Assembly (NCBI RefSeq): GCF_000955975.1
Contig: NZ_JYJF01000006.1
Location: 1 to 64,000 of the forward strand
Direction of reading: 5' to 3'
DNA: 64,000 nt
DNA from: Saccharothrix sp. ST-888
GTDB taxonomy: Bacteria; Actinomycetota; Actinomycetes; Streptomycetales; Streptomycetaceae
Shown here in pieces: positions 25,740-34,377 of the stretch. The stretch's first letter is position 1. Every line of letters starts with the position of its first letter. The position numbers and the translations under genes are program-made. Under the pieces are notes generated by a model. It saw only the letters and a program-made list of their open reading frames with translations, did no database searches and was not told where the DNA came from.

Positions 25740-26316
25740 GCGTCCGGTCACCACACCGGTCGGTCTAGGAGACGATCCACGTGCCGGGCCCGCCGTGTGG
25801 TGGTCCCACCCACACCCCGGTCGGCCCGGGAGCGCTTCGCCGCCCCGGGCCGACCGGTCGCCGTCGGCGACACTGCGACGTCGCTGACCGCGCCACCGCG
25901 CTGACCGCCCCACCGCGCCGACGGCGCTGACCCGTGCCGGGGCCGCCTCGGTGAGCACGCCCCACCCTCGTGACCGTGCCGGCCAGGCTTTGCTGGCGCT
26001 CATTCGATCCTGCCTCAGCCGTCGATTCGAGGGCCGGTCGCAATCGCGTCCGAGTCGTCATGAGGTATATACGAAATTTCAGCCCGTTCATGCCAAGGAT
26101 CCGATTTTGCTCGCTCATATGAACGAACATCAAAAAACTGTTCGTTCGAAGGGCAGGGAAGGGCGGGGCGGTGCGGGCGGTGGCAGCGGCCGCCTGCACC
26201 GCCGCACTGCCGGTCGGTTGGACGGGTTGTGGTGGTCGTCGTACGAGGTGCGGGAAAGGTGTCGAGGCAGGGGTTCCTGACGTCGTCCGGGGTGGGCCCG
26301 TCGGTGGCCGTGCCGG
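25740..26316. other. Intergenic region between deiminases and helR
   Basis: No gene was found. A 17-base unit (CGCTGACCGCGCCACCG) is tandemly repeated with one mismatch at 25882-25915. From 26041 to 26150 the sequence is markedly less GC-rich and contains the inverted repeat at 26121-26147. The remainder to 26316 is featureless. Confidence 0.5.
26121..26147. promoter_or_regulatory. Inverted repeat GAACGAACA-N9-TGTTCGTTC in an AT-rich patch
   Basis: Perfect 9-base arms flank an A-rich 9-base spacer in the most AT-rich part of the spacer. It could be an operator left behind by a lost gene, or a bidirectional terminator between the deiminase and helR transcripts. Confidence 0.45.
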
Positions 26317-28809
26317 TCAGCGGGGGTCCAGGCCCGCCAGCATCTCCGGCAGCTCCCGGCTGTGGATGACCCCGAGGCTCCTCGTTGCGCGCGTGAGTGC
26401 GACGTAGAGGTCGTTCGCGCCGCGGGTGTGTGCCGCGAGGATCTCCGCGGGCTCCACGACGAGGACCGCATCGAACTCAAGTCCCTTGGCCTGAGCGGCC
26501 GTCATCAGCACGACGGGCGAGTCCAGTGCCGACGGACCGTCGGTGAAAGCGGCGACGCCGTCCAACCCGGCCAACCCGTCGACCAGTTCGACCGCACACG
26601 CCGGGGCGTGGATGACCGCCATCCGGCCGCCGTCCAGCGCCGCGATCTCCTTCTCGACGGCGGTGCGCAGCGCCGCTCCTCGGTCGCTCTCGGGGATCCG
26701 GAGGCTCCACGGACGGAGCCCGCCGCTTCGCACCGCACTGGGGGCGGTGAGCGCCGGGTCGACCGCCCGCAGGACGCCCTCGGTGATCCGCATGATCTCG
26801 GCCGGAGTCCGGTAGTTGACGGTGAGTTCCACCGTACGCCAGCGTCCCGCCGTGTACTCGTCGAGCGCCTCACCCCAGGAGCTCAGTCCGGCCGGCGCGC
26901 CGGTCTGCGCCAGGTCGCCCACGATCGTCATGGAACGGCCGGGGCAGCGCCGGGCCAGCAGCCGCCAGTCCATGGGGGAGAGCTCCTGCGCCTCGTCCAC
27001 GATCACGTGCCCGAAGCCCCAGGTCCGGTCCTCGGCCGCGCGCTCGGCCAGGGGCCGGAGCGACTCCTCGCCGCGGTACTGTCTCGCCAGCATCTGCGCG
27101 TCCATCTCGACCAGCCCCACGCCGAAGTCGTCGAGGACGATCTTCGCGAATTCCAGCTCCGCGGCCTCGGCGGCGGCTTCGGCCCGGCGGGAGGTGGTGC
27201 TGCCGGGAAGCGCGCCGAGCAGTTCGGCGGCCTCGTCGAGAAGCGGTACGTCGGCGGTGGTCCAGACGGCGGCCGCCTGGTCCGGGCCCGGGTGTTCGCG
27301 CAGGAGTGCGGCGCGTTCGGCCTCGGTGAAGTCCGGCATGGCCATCGCCAGCAGCTCCGGGGAGCCGAACAGGGTCGTGAGCAACTGCTCCGGGCTCAGC
27401 AGCGGCCACAGCCTGTCGGTCAGGGCCCGGAACTCGGGCTCGACGACGAGCGCGTCGGCGAGGTCCACCACGGCGTCCAGGTCCATACTCGCGCCCTGGT
27501 CCCTGGCGCCCCGGTCCCTGGCGATCCGCAGGGCCAGCTCCGAGGAGAGCCGCTCGACCAGCGCGGGCCGGGCCGGGTTGTGGGGTTCGCCGGTCCTGCG
27601 CGCGGCGGCGTGGGCCCGTTCGCAGAGGGCCCGGCTGATCAGGAGCTCCTCCTCGTAGGGCGACCTTCTGCCCACGGTGATGGTCCACGGCTCCTCCGGC
27701 TCCGGCAGCTGCCGCAGGCCGTCCAGCCCGGCGGCGAGAACCCCGGCCATCCGTACGTCGCCCTTGACGGCGGCCGCCTCGGGCGTCTCCGTGTCGGTCC
27801 CAGTCACGCCCGGGTAGAGCGCGCCGATGCTGCTCAGCACGACCTCGCTCTCGCCGAGCGCGGGGAGTACCTGGTCGATGTAGCGCAGGAACGTGGTGTT
27901 CGGCCCGATGACCAGTACACCGCGCTTGGCCAGCCGGTCGCGGTGGGTGTAGAGCAGGTACGCGGCGCGGTGCAGCGCGACCACGGTCTTGCCGGTCCCC
28001 GGACCGCCCTGCACGACCAGCACGCCGCCGAGTTCGGAGCGGATCACCCGGTCCTGCTCGGCCTGGATGGTGGAGACGATGTCGCCCATCCGCCCGGTCC
28101 GGGCCGCCGTCAGCGAGGCGAGCAGGGCGGTCTCCCCGCTGAGCTCGGAGCTGTCCCGGCCCTCCAGGGCACTCACGCCGAAGGCGTCGTCGTCGAAGTC
28201 GACGATGGTCCGGCCCTTGCTCCGCAGGTGCCGCCGCCCCGCCACACCGCCGGGCGCGGCGGGCGTCGCCCGGTAGAACGGCTCCGCGGCCGACGCCCGC
28301 CAGTCGGTGAGGAGCGGCTCGTGGTCGTCGTCCGCCAGGGCGATCCGGCCGATGTACCGCCGCTCGCCGTCGGCGTTCTCGATCCGGCCGAAGCAGAGCC
28401 CGTACTCGGCGGCGTACAGTTCCGACAGCCGGCGGGTGTGGTGGATCTCCAGCGTGTCGCGCTCCATGCGGGACTGGATCGTTCCGCCCTTGTCCTGGAG
28501 ATGGATCTCGCGCAGCCGAGCCGTTGCGAGTTCGCGCTGCGCTTCGAGGCGGTCGTACAGCTTGCCGACGTACTCGTTCTCCGCTCGCAGCTCTCCGGCC
28601 CGCCAGCCGTCGGAGGGCTGAGCGCCGCCGTCGCCAGGGTTCGTCCCGTTTCCGGCTCCGGCACTGACAACTGAATCGGGTTCGAGTCCGGGTTCGAGTT
28701 CGGATGAGGGCGATGACGATGATGACGACGTGGGGACCAAGGCTAGCTCCATTGACTCAGGACCCTCAATTGACCGAGCAGTTGAGGGCGGCGGCGGAAT
28801 GACCGCCAT
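26317..28809 (-). CDS. helR: HelR/HelD-like RNA polymerase recycling motor ATPase
   Basis: An 830-residue UvrD/Rep-like superfamily 1 ATPase. A low-complexity Ser/acidic N-terminus (25-65) precedes a coiled-coil region (EYVGKLYDRLEAQRELATARLREI, about 79-102). Walker A is GGPGTGKT at 268-275, Walker B is VIVDEAQELSP, and helicase motifs include GDLAQTG and VNYRTPAEI. HelD-type proteins remove stalled RNA polymerase from DNA; HelR displaces rifamycin-bound enzyme and gives rifampicin tolerance in Streptomyces. An RAE palindrome 260 bases upstream supports HelR over housekeeping HelD. Neither the ATG at 28809 nor an in-frame ATG 19 codons later has a clear ribosome site. Confidence 0.88.
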   Translation of the reverse strand: MAVIPPPPSTARSIEGPESMELALVPTSSSSSSPSSELEPGLEPDSVVSAGAGNGTNPGDGGAQPSDGWRAGELRAENEYVGKLYDRLEAQRELATARLREIHLQDKGGTIQSRMERDTLEIHHTRRLSELYAAEYGLCFGRIENADGERRYIGRIALADDDHEPLLTDWRASAAEPFYRATPAAPGGVAGRRHLRSKGRTIVDFDDDAFGVSALEGRDSSELSGETALLASLTAARTGRMGDIVSTIQAEQDRVIRSELGGVLVVQGGPGTGKTVVALHRAAYLLYTHRDRLAKRGVLVIGPNTTFLRYIDQVLPALGESEVVLSSIGALYPGVTGTDTETPEAAAVKGDVRMAGVLAAGLDGLRQLPEPEEPWTITVGRRSPYEEELLISRALCERAHAAARRTGEPHNPARPALVERLSSELALRIARDRGARDQGASMDLDAVVDLADALVVEPEFRALTDRLWPLLSPEQLLTTLFGSPELLAMAMPDFTEAERAALLREHPGPDQAAAVWTTADVPLLDEAAELLGALPGSTTSRRAEAAAEAAELEFAKIVLDDFGVGLVEMDAQMLARQYRGEESLRPLAERAAEDRTWGFGHVIVDEAQELSPMDWRLLARRCPGRSMTIVGDLAQTGAPAGLSSWGEALDEYTAGRWRTVELTVNYRTPAEIMRITEGVLRAVDPALTAPSAVRSGGLRPWSLRIPESDRGAALRTAVEKEIAALDGGRMAVIHAPACAVELVDGLAGLDGVAAFTDGPSALDSPVVLMTAAQAKGLEFDAVLVVEPAEILAAHTRGANDLYVALTRATRSLGVIHSRELPEMLAGLDPR

Positions 28810-28839
28810 TCACGGCACAACAAAATCTGGGGCCGGGAC

Positions 28840-29012
28840 CTACGCGCACGTGACAGGCCCGGCCGGCATCAAGCCGGTCGCCACCACCGCATCACATCCC
28901 GCGGCCGCCGAGGCGACCGCACCTCCGCGCCGAGCTCCCGCAGCCGCACCGCGAGCCCCACCATCGGTTCGACGTCCCCGCGCGACCCGTGCGTCGACGA
29001 CAACACACGCAC
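28840..29012 (-). pseudogene. Relic of a rifampin-glycosyltransferase-like gene (internal deletion)
   Basis: On the minus strand a GTG at 29012, with GGAGG six bases upstream, starts a GT1 N-terminus (VRVLSSTHGSRGDVEPMVG then LAVRLRELGAEVR) like rifampin glycosyltransferases. After about 35 codons the frame breaks. The next recognisable piece, GCDAVVATGLMPAG, belongs about 75 residues further in and is in another frame. A stop at 28840 follows. Only this scar remains between the RAE and helR, suggesting a former RAE-rgt-helR operon. Identity as a rifampin enzyme is inferred from the RAE context; the GT1 family is seen directly. Confidence 0.8.
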
Positions 29013-29069
29013 TCCGCGCCTCCCAATTCCGCAGATTCCGGCCTCGGCCGACGATTCTGCGGCATGACC

Positions 29070-29090
29070 GGGGCCTTGCCGCAAGGCCCC
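29070..29090. promoter_or_regulatory. Rifamycin-associated element (RAE)
   Basis: A perfect palindrome with arms GGGGCCTTGC and GCAAGGCCCC around a single C. This is the form I recall for the RAE found upstream of actinomycete rifamycin-resistance genes (rph, rox, arr, rgt, helR). On the minus strand it is followed by the glycosyltransferase relic and helR. A low-GC stretch with CATATAG lies just upstream (about 29098-29104) and could be the -10 region. Confidence 0.85.
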
Positions 29091-29465
29091 CAGTGCGCTA
29101 TATGTTGAGAGTGGCAAGGAGTGGGTATCCTCCTTGTCTCTGTTTTTTGCCGCTGTCTGTCGCCCGCTGTGGACGGACGACCTCCGCGCGAAGTGGCGGC
29201 GCGCCGCGCGTGATGTGCCGCGCGTCACTGTTCAAGTCCCCTGATTGCTCGGTGAGTTCCTCGAGCAGCCGGGTGCCGATGCGCTCCGGAGTGGGCCGCG
29301 GGTCTGCCGGTACCGTCCGGCTGTTGTCCGGTGGAGGAGCCTCCCCCGGTGGGATCCTCCCACACCGTGCCTGCGGCCGGGCTGGACTTCCGCTCACCAA
29401 GGCCGGACGCTACTGTCCGGTAGCAGTAGTCCGCCGGACAGGTGGACCCGGATCCTGGAGTGACC

Positions 29466-29843
29466 GTGGCGGCATCGAAGAACTCGGCGAGACTGCTGGC
29501 CGGTCTGCTCCTCACGGCCGGGGCGGCCCACTTCGCGAAGCCTCGCCAGTTCGACGCGACCGTGCCCCGTTCGCTGCCCGGCAGCCCGCGGACCTGGACC
29601 TACGCCAGTGGAGTCGCCGAACTCGCCGTCGGTGCGGCGGTGGCCGCGCCGCGCACCAGGCGGCTCGGCGCACTGGCGGCCGCGGCCCTGTTCACCGCCG
29701 TCTTCCCGGCCAACGTCAAGATGGCGTACGACTGGCGCCACCGCCCCGCCCCCCAGCGCGCCGCGGCCGTGGCGCGACTCCCGCTCCAGGCCCCGCTGAT
29801 CCTCTGGGCGCTGCGGATCCACCGCGCCGAACAGCCGCGCTGA
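29466..29843 (+). CDS. DoxX-family small membrane protein
   Basis: A 125-residue protein with four hydrophobic segments and the DoxX-like N-terminal motif GLLLTAGAAHFAKPRQFDATVPRSLPG. The GTG at 29466 has GGAG at 29457-29460; in-frame GTG codons at 29442 and 29460 are alternatives. The loop KMAYDWRHRPAPQRAAAVARLPLQAPLIL is typical of the MauE/DoxX branch in actinomycetes. Its function is not known. It stands alone. Confidence 0.75.
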   Translation: MAASKNSARLLAGLLLTAGAAHFAKPRQFDATVPRSLPGSPRTWTYASGVAELAVGAAVAAPRTRRLGALAAAALFTAVFPANVKMAYDWRHRPAPQRAAAVARLPLQAPLILWALRIHRAEQPR

Positions 29844-29990
29844 ACGACGGCGCCGGACCGGCCCCGCCGGGTGTCAGCGCCCCGTCGCGCTGTGCGTCGA
29901 ACGATGGGAGTGGACTGAAGGACGTCGTCGTACGACCGTGGAAGCAGGCTCCCCTCGTGGAAGCAGTCTCCTCGTTCGCTGGAGGTCGTC

Positions 29991-30209
29991 ATGTCCGTCA
30001 CCGACTCCGCTCCGAAGCTCGAGGTCAGGCCCGACGCGCCGAGCCCGACCGAGACTCCCGAGTGCGAGGCCTCAACCTGCCACGGGATCTCCACGGCCGA
30101 GCGTGTGGAACTGCACGACGCCTGGCCCGGCTGGTTCCCGCTGCTGATCATCACGGTCATGGTCGTGTGCGCCGTCGGCTTCATGATCGGGCGCATTCTG
30201 TCCGTGTAG
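29991..30209 (+). CDS. Small single-span membrane protein, unknown
   Basis: A 72-residue protein with a hydrophilic N-terminus of about 47 residues and one transmembrane helix (FPLLIITVMVVCAVGFMIG) near the C-terminus. A strong GGAGG lies ten bases before the ATG. Two cysteines (24 and 30) lie in the soluble part. I do not recognise a family. Confidence 0.7.
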   Translation: MSVTDSAPKLEVRPDAPSPTETPECEASTCHGISTAERVELHDAWPGWFPLLIITVMVVCAVGFMIGRILSV

Positions 30210-30397
30210 CCGACGGTGACCAGCGCACGACCGTCCGGCGCGAGCGGCACCGCCGGCCGGCGACGGCTGCCGTCAGCAGCTCAGGTTCGAACCCGAGCCC
30301 GACAGGTGGAGGTGCAGGGCGTGCAACCCCGGGGTGGGAGTGCCTGGCCCGATCAAAAGGCGTTGATCTCACCGGTGATGACGGTGAAGCTGCTGCC

Positions 30398-30871
30398 ATG
30401 CGATTTCCCACCGAGGCCCATCGAGAGGTTCAGGTCCGCTACAACCAGCCGAGCTGCATGGGCGGCTTCGCCCGGGTCGCCCTCGACTTCGAGCCGCTGC
30501 CGGACGGCGAGTTGGGCTTCGAGTTCCTCAGCCTGGTCGGCCCCGATGAGATCGAGCCGTACTGCGTGGAGCCACTGGCGGAGGGGATCCGGCTCTGGCT
30601 GCTCGGTGTGCCGCGGGACCGGCTGGTTCCGGGGCGGCGGCCACCCGTCCCCGACGACGGCGAGCTGCGACGCGGTGTCCCGGTCCGGGGTGAACCGGGG
30701 CTGGGCCTGATCGCCGTGCGGGCGGTGCTTCACGACTCACGCGTGCACGAGATCGACTCGACGCCCTGGGCCCATCTGCGTGCGGGCCGGCGGGCTGCGG
30801 ACAAGGCACTGAGCGGGGCCCTCGGCCGTCCGGTCACCGAGGACCTGCGGGACCGCGCGCCCGCCGGATGA
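30398..30871 (+). CDS. Stand-alone EF-G domain-IV-like protein
   Basis: A 157-residue soluble protein. FARVALDFEPLPDGELGFEF (25-44) followed by an acidic stretch and EPLAEGIRLWLLGV matches the start of domain IV of EF-G and TetM-type ribosomal protection proteins. VRAVLHDSRVHEIDST (107-122) then an alanine-rich helix (RAGRRAADKAL) matches the second half, including the conserved H-x-x-DS. No G domain or other EF-G domains are encoded nearby. It could mimic the tRNA-like tip of EF-G on the ribosome, or be a domain kept for another use. The family call rests on motif reading alone. Confidence 0.6.
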   Translation: MRFPTEAHREVQVRYNQPSCMGGFARVALDFEPLPDGELGFEFLSLVGPDEIEPYCVEPLAEGIRLWLLGVPRDRLVPGRRPPVPDDGELRRGVPVRGEPGLGLIAVRAVLHDSRVHEIDSTPWAHLRAGRRAADKALSGALGRPVTEDLRDRAPAG

Positions 30872-31278
30872 CCCCCTGCCCGGCGTGCCAGGGCCGGGGC
30901 CTTCCGCCGGGCTCCGGGAACAGCCGACGTGAACGTGCCGGACTGTGTTCGGCGAGGACGGCCGCCGGGGCGGGCGGCACTCCGTGGATGACGGACAGGA
31001 CGGCTACGCGGTTCGGCACGGTCACCACTGTGCGACGAAGTCCGTACGGTCCGGGGACCGTTCGTTCGGCGCGTACTCCGGGCAGTGGTCGGCCGCCTCG
31101 GCGCCCCGCTGCCGCACCGCCCGGTAGCGTGCGCGTCGCGCAGAGCGGCGGACGTGCGGGTGCCGGCCGCCTACGCGAGCCGCAGGTTGGTGCGTTCGTG
31201 CGATGCCAGGAGGTGCCCGAGTGGGTATAGCTGTCAACCATCCGGACATCCGGACGACGCCACCCGAGGAGCCAGACC
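30872..31278. other. Intergenic region before the esterase gene
   Basis: No supported gene. A plus-strand frame from 30988 and a minus-strand frame from 31249 are open but have no ribosome site or family features. GGAGG at 31211-31215 is too far from the esterase ATG at 31279 to serve it. Confidence 0.45.
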
Positions 31279-32211
31279 ATGACCAAGCCCGTACTCGAGC
31301 CTGCCGCCCAGGCCCTGGTGGAGGCCACCGCCAAGCCGCCGTACCTGTCCGACCTGGGACCGATCGAGGGCCGCAAGACGCTGGACGAGTTGCAGAGCCC
31401 GGAGGTCGAGGTCCCGGGCACCACGAAGGAGGTGCTCAGCGACCCGGCGGTCACCGTCTTCCGCCCGTCCGACGCGACCGGGCCGCTGCCGGTGATCCTG
31501 TACATCCACGGCGCGGGCTGGGTGTTCGGCAACGGCCACACCCATGACCGGCTGGTCCGAACGCTGGCCCGGGACACCGGCGCGGCGGTGGTGTTCGTCG
31601 ACTACAGCCTCTCGCCGGAGGCCCGGTACCCGGTCGCCATCGGCGAGAGCTACGCCGCCGCCCAGTGGGTCGTCCAGCACGGTGCCGAGCACGGGCTCGA
31701 CCCGTCCCGGATCGCGGTGGCCGGAGACTCGGTCGGCGGGAACATGGCCGCCGCGCTGACCCTGATGGCCAAGGAACGGGGCGATGTACAGCTGGCGGGA
31801 CAGGTGCTCTTCTACCCGGTCACCGACGCCGCCTTCGACACCGGTTCCTACCGGGAGTTCGCCAAGGGCTACTTCCTGCGGCGCGACGTGATGCAGTGGT
31901 TCTGGGACCAGTACGCCCCCGATGCCGCCCAGCGGGCCGAGATCACCGCCTCACCGCTGCGCGCCACCACCGAGCAGCTCACCGGGCTGCCGCGGGCGCT
32001 GGTGATCACGGGCGAGGCCGACGTGCTGCGCGACGAGGGCGAGGCGTACGCGAGCAAGCTGCGCCGGGCCGGGGTGCCCGTGACGGCCGTGCGCTACCAG
32101 GGCATCGTCCACGACTTCGTGATGCTGAACGCGCTGCGCGACACCCGTTCGGCTCATGCGGCCGTCGCCCAGGCCACCGGCTTCCTGCGCCGAGTGCTGG
32201 GCCAGCGCTGA
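31279..32211 (+). CDS. Alpha/beta hydrolase (HSL/GDXG-type esterase)
   Basis: A 310-residue serine esterase of the hormone-sensitive-lipase family. The oxyanion motif is HGAGWVFG (normally HGGG), the nucleophile motif is GDSVGGNMAA, the acid is in GEADVLRDEGEAY and the histidine in GIVHDFVML. There is no signal peptide, so it acts in the cytoplasm on short acyl esters. GGAG at 31269-31272 serves the ATG. It may be co-transcribed with the following pirin gene, though 166 bases and two palindromes separate them. Confidence 0.9.
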   Translation: MTKPVLEPAAQALVEATAKPPYLSDLGPIEGRKTLDELQSPEVEVPGTTKEVLSDPAVTVFRPSDATGPLPVILYIHGAGWVFGNGHTHDRLVRTLARDTGAAVVFVDYSLSPEARYPVAIGESYAAAQWVVQHGAEHGLDPSRIAVAGDSVGGNMAAALTLMAKERGDVQLAGQVLFYPVTDAAFDTGSYREFAKGYFLRRDVMQWFWDQYAPDAAQRAEITASPLRATTEQLTGLPRALVITGEADVLRDEGEAYASKLRRAGVPVTAVRYQGIVHDFVMLNALRDTRSAHAAVAQATGFLRRVLGQR

Positions 32212-32301
32212 CGCGGTGAGGGGCGCAGAGTAGAGGCGGACGGGTCCGCCGTCCGCTGATGGCCTCAAGCGCGGGAGGCGGACCTGGCGGAACCGCTCCA
32301 G

Positions 32302-32327
32302 GAATGTTCAACATTCAACACGTGTTG
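32302..32327. promoter_or_regulatory. Two overlapping palindromes upstream of the pirin gene
   Basis: GAATGTT-c-AACATTC (32302-32316) and CAACACGTGTTG (32316-32327) are both perfect and abut each other, 50-75 bases before the pirin ATG. They include the direct repeat TTCAACA-TTCAACA. The arrangement suggests an operator for a MarR- or TetR-type regulator, but no such gene is adjacent. Confidence 0.55.
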
Positions 32328-32377
32328 TTCCCGACGTACGGAACAGAACCCGGCAACGGCTTCCGAAGGAGCGTCCG

Positions 32378-33400
32378 ATGCCCGCAATCACCGTCCAGAA
32401 CATTCTCGCCCTTCCGCGGATACCCCGACCCGACGGCACGGTCCTCTCCCAGCGGCCGGTGAGCTCGGTGACCACCGCCCCCAGCGGCCTGGAGGGGGAG
32501 GGCTTCCCCGTCAGGCGCGCCTTCGCCGGGGTGAGCCTCCGGGACCTCGACCCCTTCGTGCACATGGACCAGATGGGCGAGGTCGAGTACGCACCGGGTG
32601 AGGCCAAGGGCACCCCGTGGCACCCGCACCGCGGCTTCGAGACCGTCACCTACATGATCGACGGCATCTTCGAGCACGCCGACTCCAACGGCGGCGGCGG
32701 TGTCATCACCAACGGCGACACCCAGTGGATGACCGCCGGGAGCGGCATCCTGCACATCGAGGCTCCGCCGGAGCACCTGGTGGTCTCCGGCGGGCTGTTC
32801 CACGGCATCCAGCTCTGGGTGAACCTGCCCAGTGCCGACAAGTGGAACCCGCCGCGCTACCAGGGCATCGAGGGCCGCGAGGCGGTCCTGCTCGCCTCGG
32901 AGGACGGCGGCGCACTGGTCCGCGTCATCGCCGGAGAGGTGGCCGGCCACACCGGCCCGGGTTCCACCTTCACGCCCATCACCATGCTCCACGCCACCGT
33001 CAACGCGGGAGCGGAGCTGACCCTGCCCTGGCGGCCCGACTTCAACGCGCTGGTCTACGTGCTCGCGGGCCGGGGAACGGTCGGACCGGAGGCGCGCCCC
33101 GTACACATCGGCCAGCTGGCCGTCTTCGGCGCGGGCGACCTGCTGACTCTTGCCGCCGCACAGCAGCAGGACAGCCGCACGCCCGAGTTGGAGGTCCTGA
33201 TCATCGGCGGCCGGCCGATCCGTGAACCGGTCGCCCACTACGGCCCGTTCGTGATGAACACCGAGGCCGAACTGCGCCAGGCCGTCGAGGACTACCAGGC
33301 CGGCCGGCTCGGCGTCATCCCCGCCGTGTATCTGCCGCACGGCACCTCCGGCGGCGAAGCCGGGCGGGCGGACCGGACGGATCGGAGCGGGCAGCACTGA
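32378..33400 (+). CDS. Pirin-family bicupin protein
   Basis: A 340-residue two-cupin protein. The metal-binding motif HPHRGFETVTYMIDGIFEHADS (read in parts) and the second-cupin LRDLDPF/FVHMD entry region are typical pirin. Some bacterial pirins have quercetin dioxygenase activity or bind partner enzymes. The ATG at 32378 follows AAGGAG (32367-32372). The SDR gene 97 bases downstream on the same strand may share the promoter with the two palindromes. Confidence 0.92.
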   Translation: MPAITVQNILALPRIPRPDGTVLSQRPVSSVTTAPSGLEGEGFPVRRAFAGVSLRDLDPFVHMDQMGEVEYAPGEAKGTPWHPHRGFETVTYMIDGIFEHADSNGGGGVITNGDTQWMTAGSGILHIEAPPEHLVVSGGLFHGIQLWVNLPSADKWNPPRYQGIEGREAVLLASEDGGALVRVIAGEVAGHTGPGSTFTPITMLHATVNAGAELTLPWRPDFNALVYVLAGRGTVGPEARPVHIGQLAVFGAGDLLTLAAAQQQDSRTPELEVLIIGGRPIREPVAHYGPFVMNTEAELRQAVEDYQAGRLGVIPAVYLPHGTSGGEAGRADRTDRSGQH

Positions 33401-33497
33401 GCAGTCCCCATCAGCCCCATCAGCCATCAGCCGCCGGCCGGGCTGAGCAGGGCCGAACAGAGCACGACAGGGCCACCCCTCCCAGGAGCACATACCG

Positions 33498-34289
33498 ATG
33501 GAACTGAACCTGACCGGCGACGTCGCCGTCGTCACCGGCGCCAGCAAGGGCATCGGGCTCGCGGTCACCGAGGCCCTGGCCCGCGAAGGCGTCCGGGTGG
33601 TCGCCGGAAGCCGTACCGAGACCCCCGAACTCGCCGCACTGTGCAAGGAGTACGAGGTCTCCTTCGTCCCCGTCGACCTGGCCGGTGCCGACGGTGCCGG
33701 CCAGCTGGTCCGATCTGCGGTCGAGCAGCACGGCAGGATCGACGTACTGGTCAACAACCTCGGTGCGACCAGTCCCCGTTCCGGCTTCCTGGACATCGAC
33801 GACGGCGAGTGGCAGCGGGTCTTCGAGCTGACCTTCTTCAGCGCGGTCCGCACCAGTCGTGCCGCGCTGCCGCACCTGCTGGTCCAAGGCGGGGCGGTGG
33901 TCAACATCAGCTCCATCAACGCCCGGCTGCCCTTCCCCTCCGTCGTGGACTACTCGGCGGCGAAGGCAGCACTGACCAACCTCACCAAGGGGCTGTCGGA
34001 GGAGTTCGCGCCCCAGGGCGTCCGCGTCAACTCCGTCGCGCCCGGACCGGTCCGCACCCCGTTCTGGACCGCTCCCGGCGGGTTCGCCGAGGCTGTCGCC
34101 GCAGGGGCCGGCACCACAGGCGAGGAGGCACTGGACACCGTCGTCCCGCGGGAGATGGCGATCTCCACCGGACGGGTCACCGAACCCCACGAGGTCGCCG
34201 AACTCGTCCTCTTTCTGGCCTCCCCCCGCGCGGCCAACATCACCGGCGCCGAATTCGTCATCGACGGCGGCCAGATCAAGACCACCTGA
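33498..34289 (+). CDS. SDR-family NAD(P)-dependent oxidoreductase
   Basis: A 263-residue classical short-chain dehydrogenase. The cofactor motif is TGASKGIG, the structural motif VNNLGAT (NNAG type) and the catalytic set is Ser in NISSIN, then YSAAK (Tyr-x-x-x-Lys). The C-terminus FVIDGGQIKTT is the usual substrate-loop end. The cofactor is probably NADP, because the second strand ends in AGSRT rather than an acid. CCAGGAG (33481-33487) is the ribosome site. Confidence 0.93.
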   Translation: MELNLTGDVAVVTGASKGIGLAVTEALAREGVRVVAGSRTETPELAALCKEYEVSFVPVDLAGADGAGQLVRSAVEQHGRIDVLVNNLGATSPRSGFLDIDDGEWQRVFELTFFSAVRTSRAALPHLLVQGGAVVNISSINARLPFPSVVDYSAAKAALTNLTKGLSEEFAPQGVRVNSVAPGPVRTPFWTAPGGFAEAVAAGAGTTGEEALDTVVPREMAISTGRVTEPHEVAELVLFLASPRAANITGAEFVIDGGQIKTT

Positions 34290-34377
34290 CCGCTGCCGAC
34301 CGCGGACCCGCCATGCCCGGAGCGGTCGTCGAAGTGGACGGTTTCTGAGCCGCGCGCGGCTCTGCTCCGCCGTCACG

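Noticed and set aside
25882..25915. Two-copy 17-base tandem repeat
   Set aside because: Low-complexity GC-rich duplication with no structural context.
28730..30397. Long plus-strand frame leading into the EF-G domain-IV-like gene
   Set aside because: Low-complexity Arg/Pro/Ala translation covering the RAE, DoxX and small membrane genes in the wrong frame. The real gene starts at 30398.
33401..33440. Repeated CCCATCAG units after the pirin gene
   Set aside because: A short microsatellite without sign of function.
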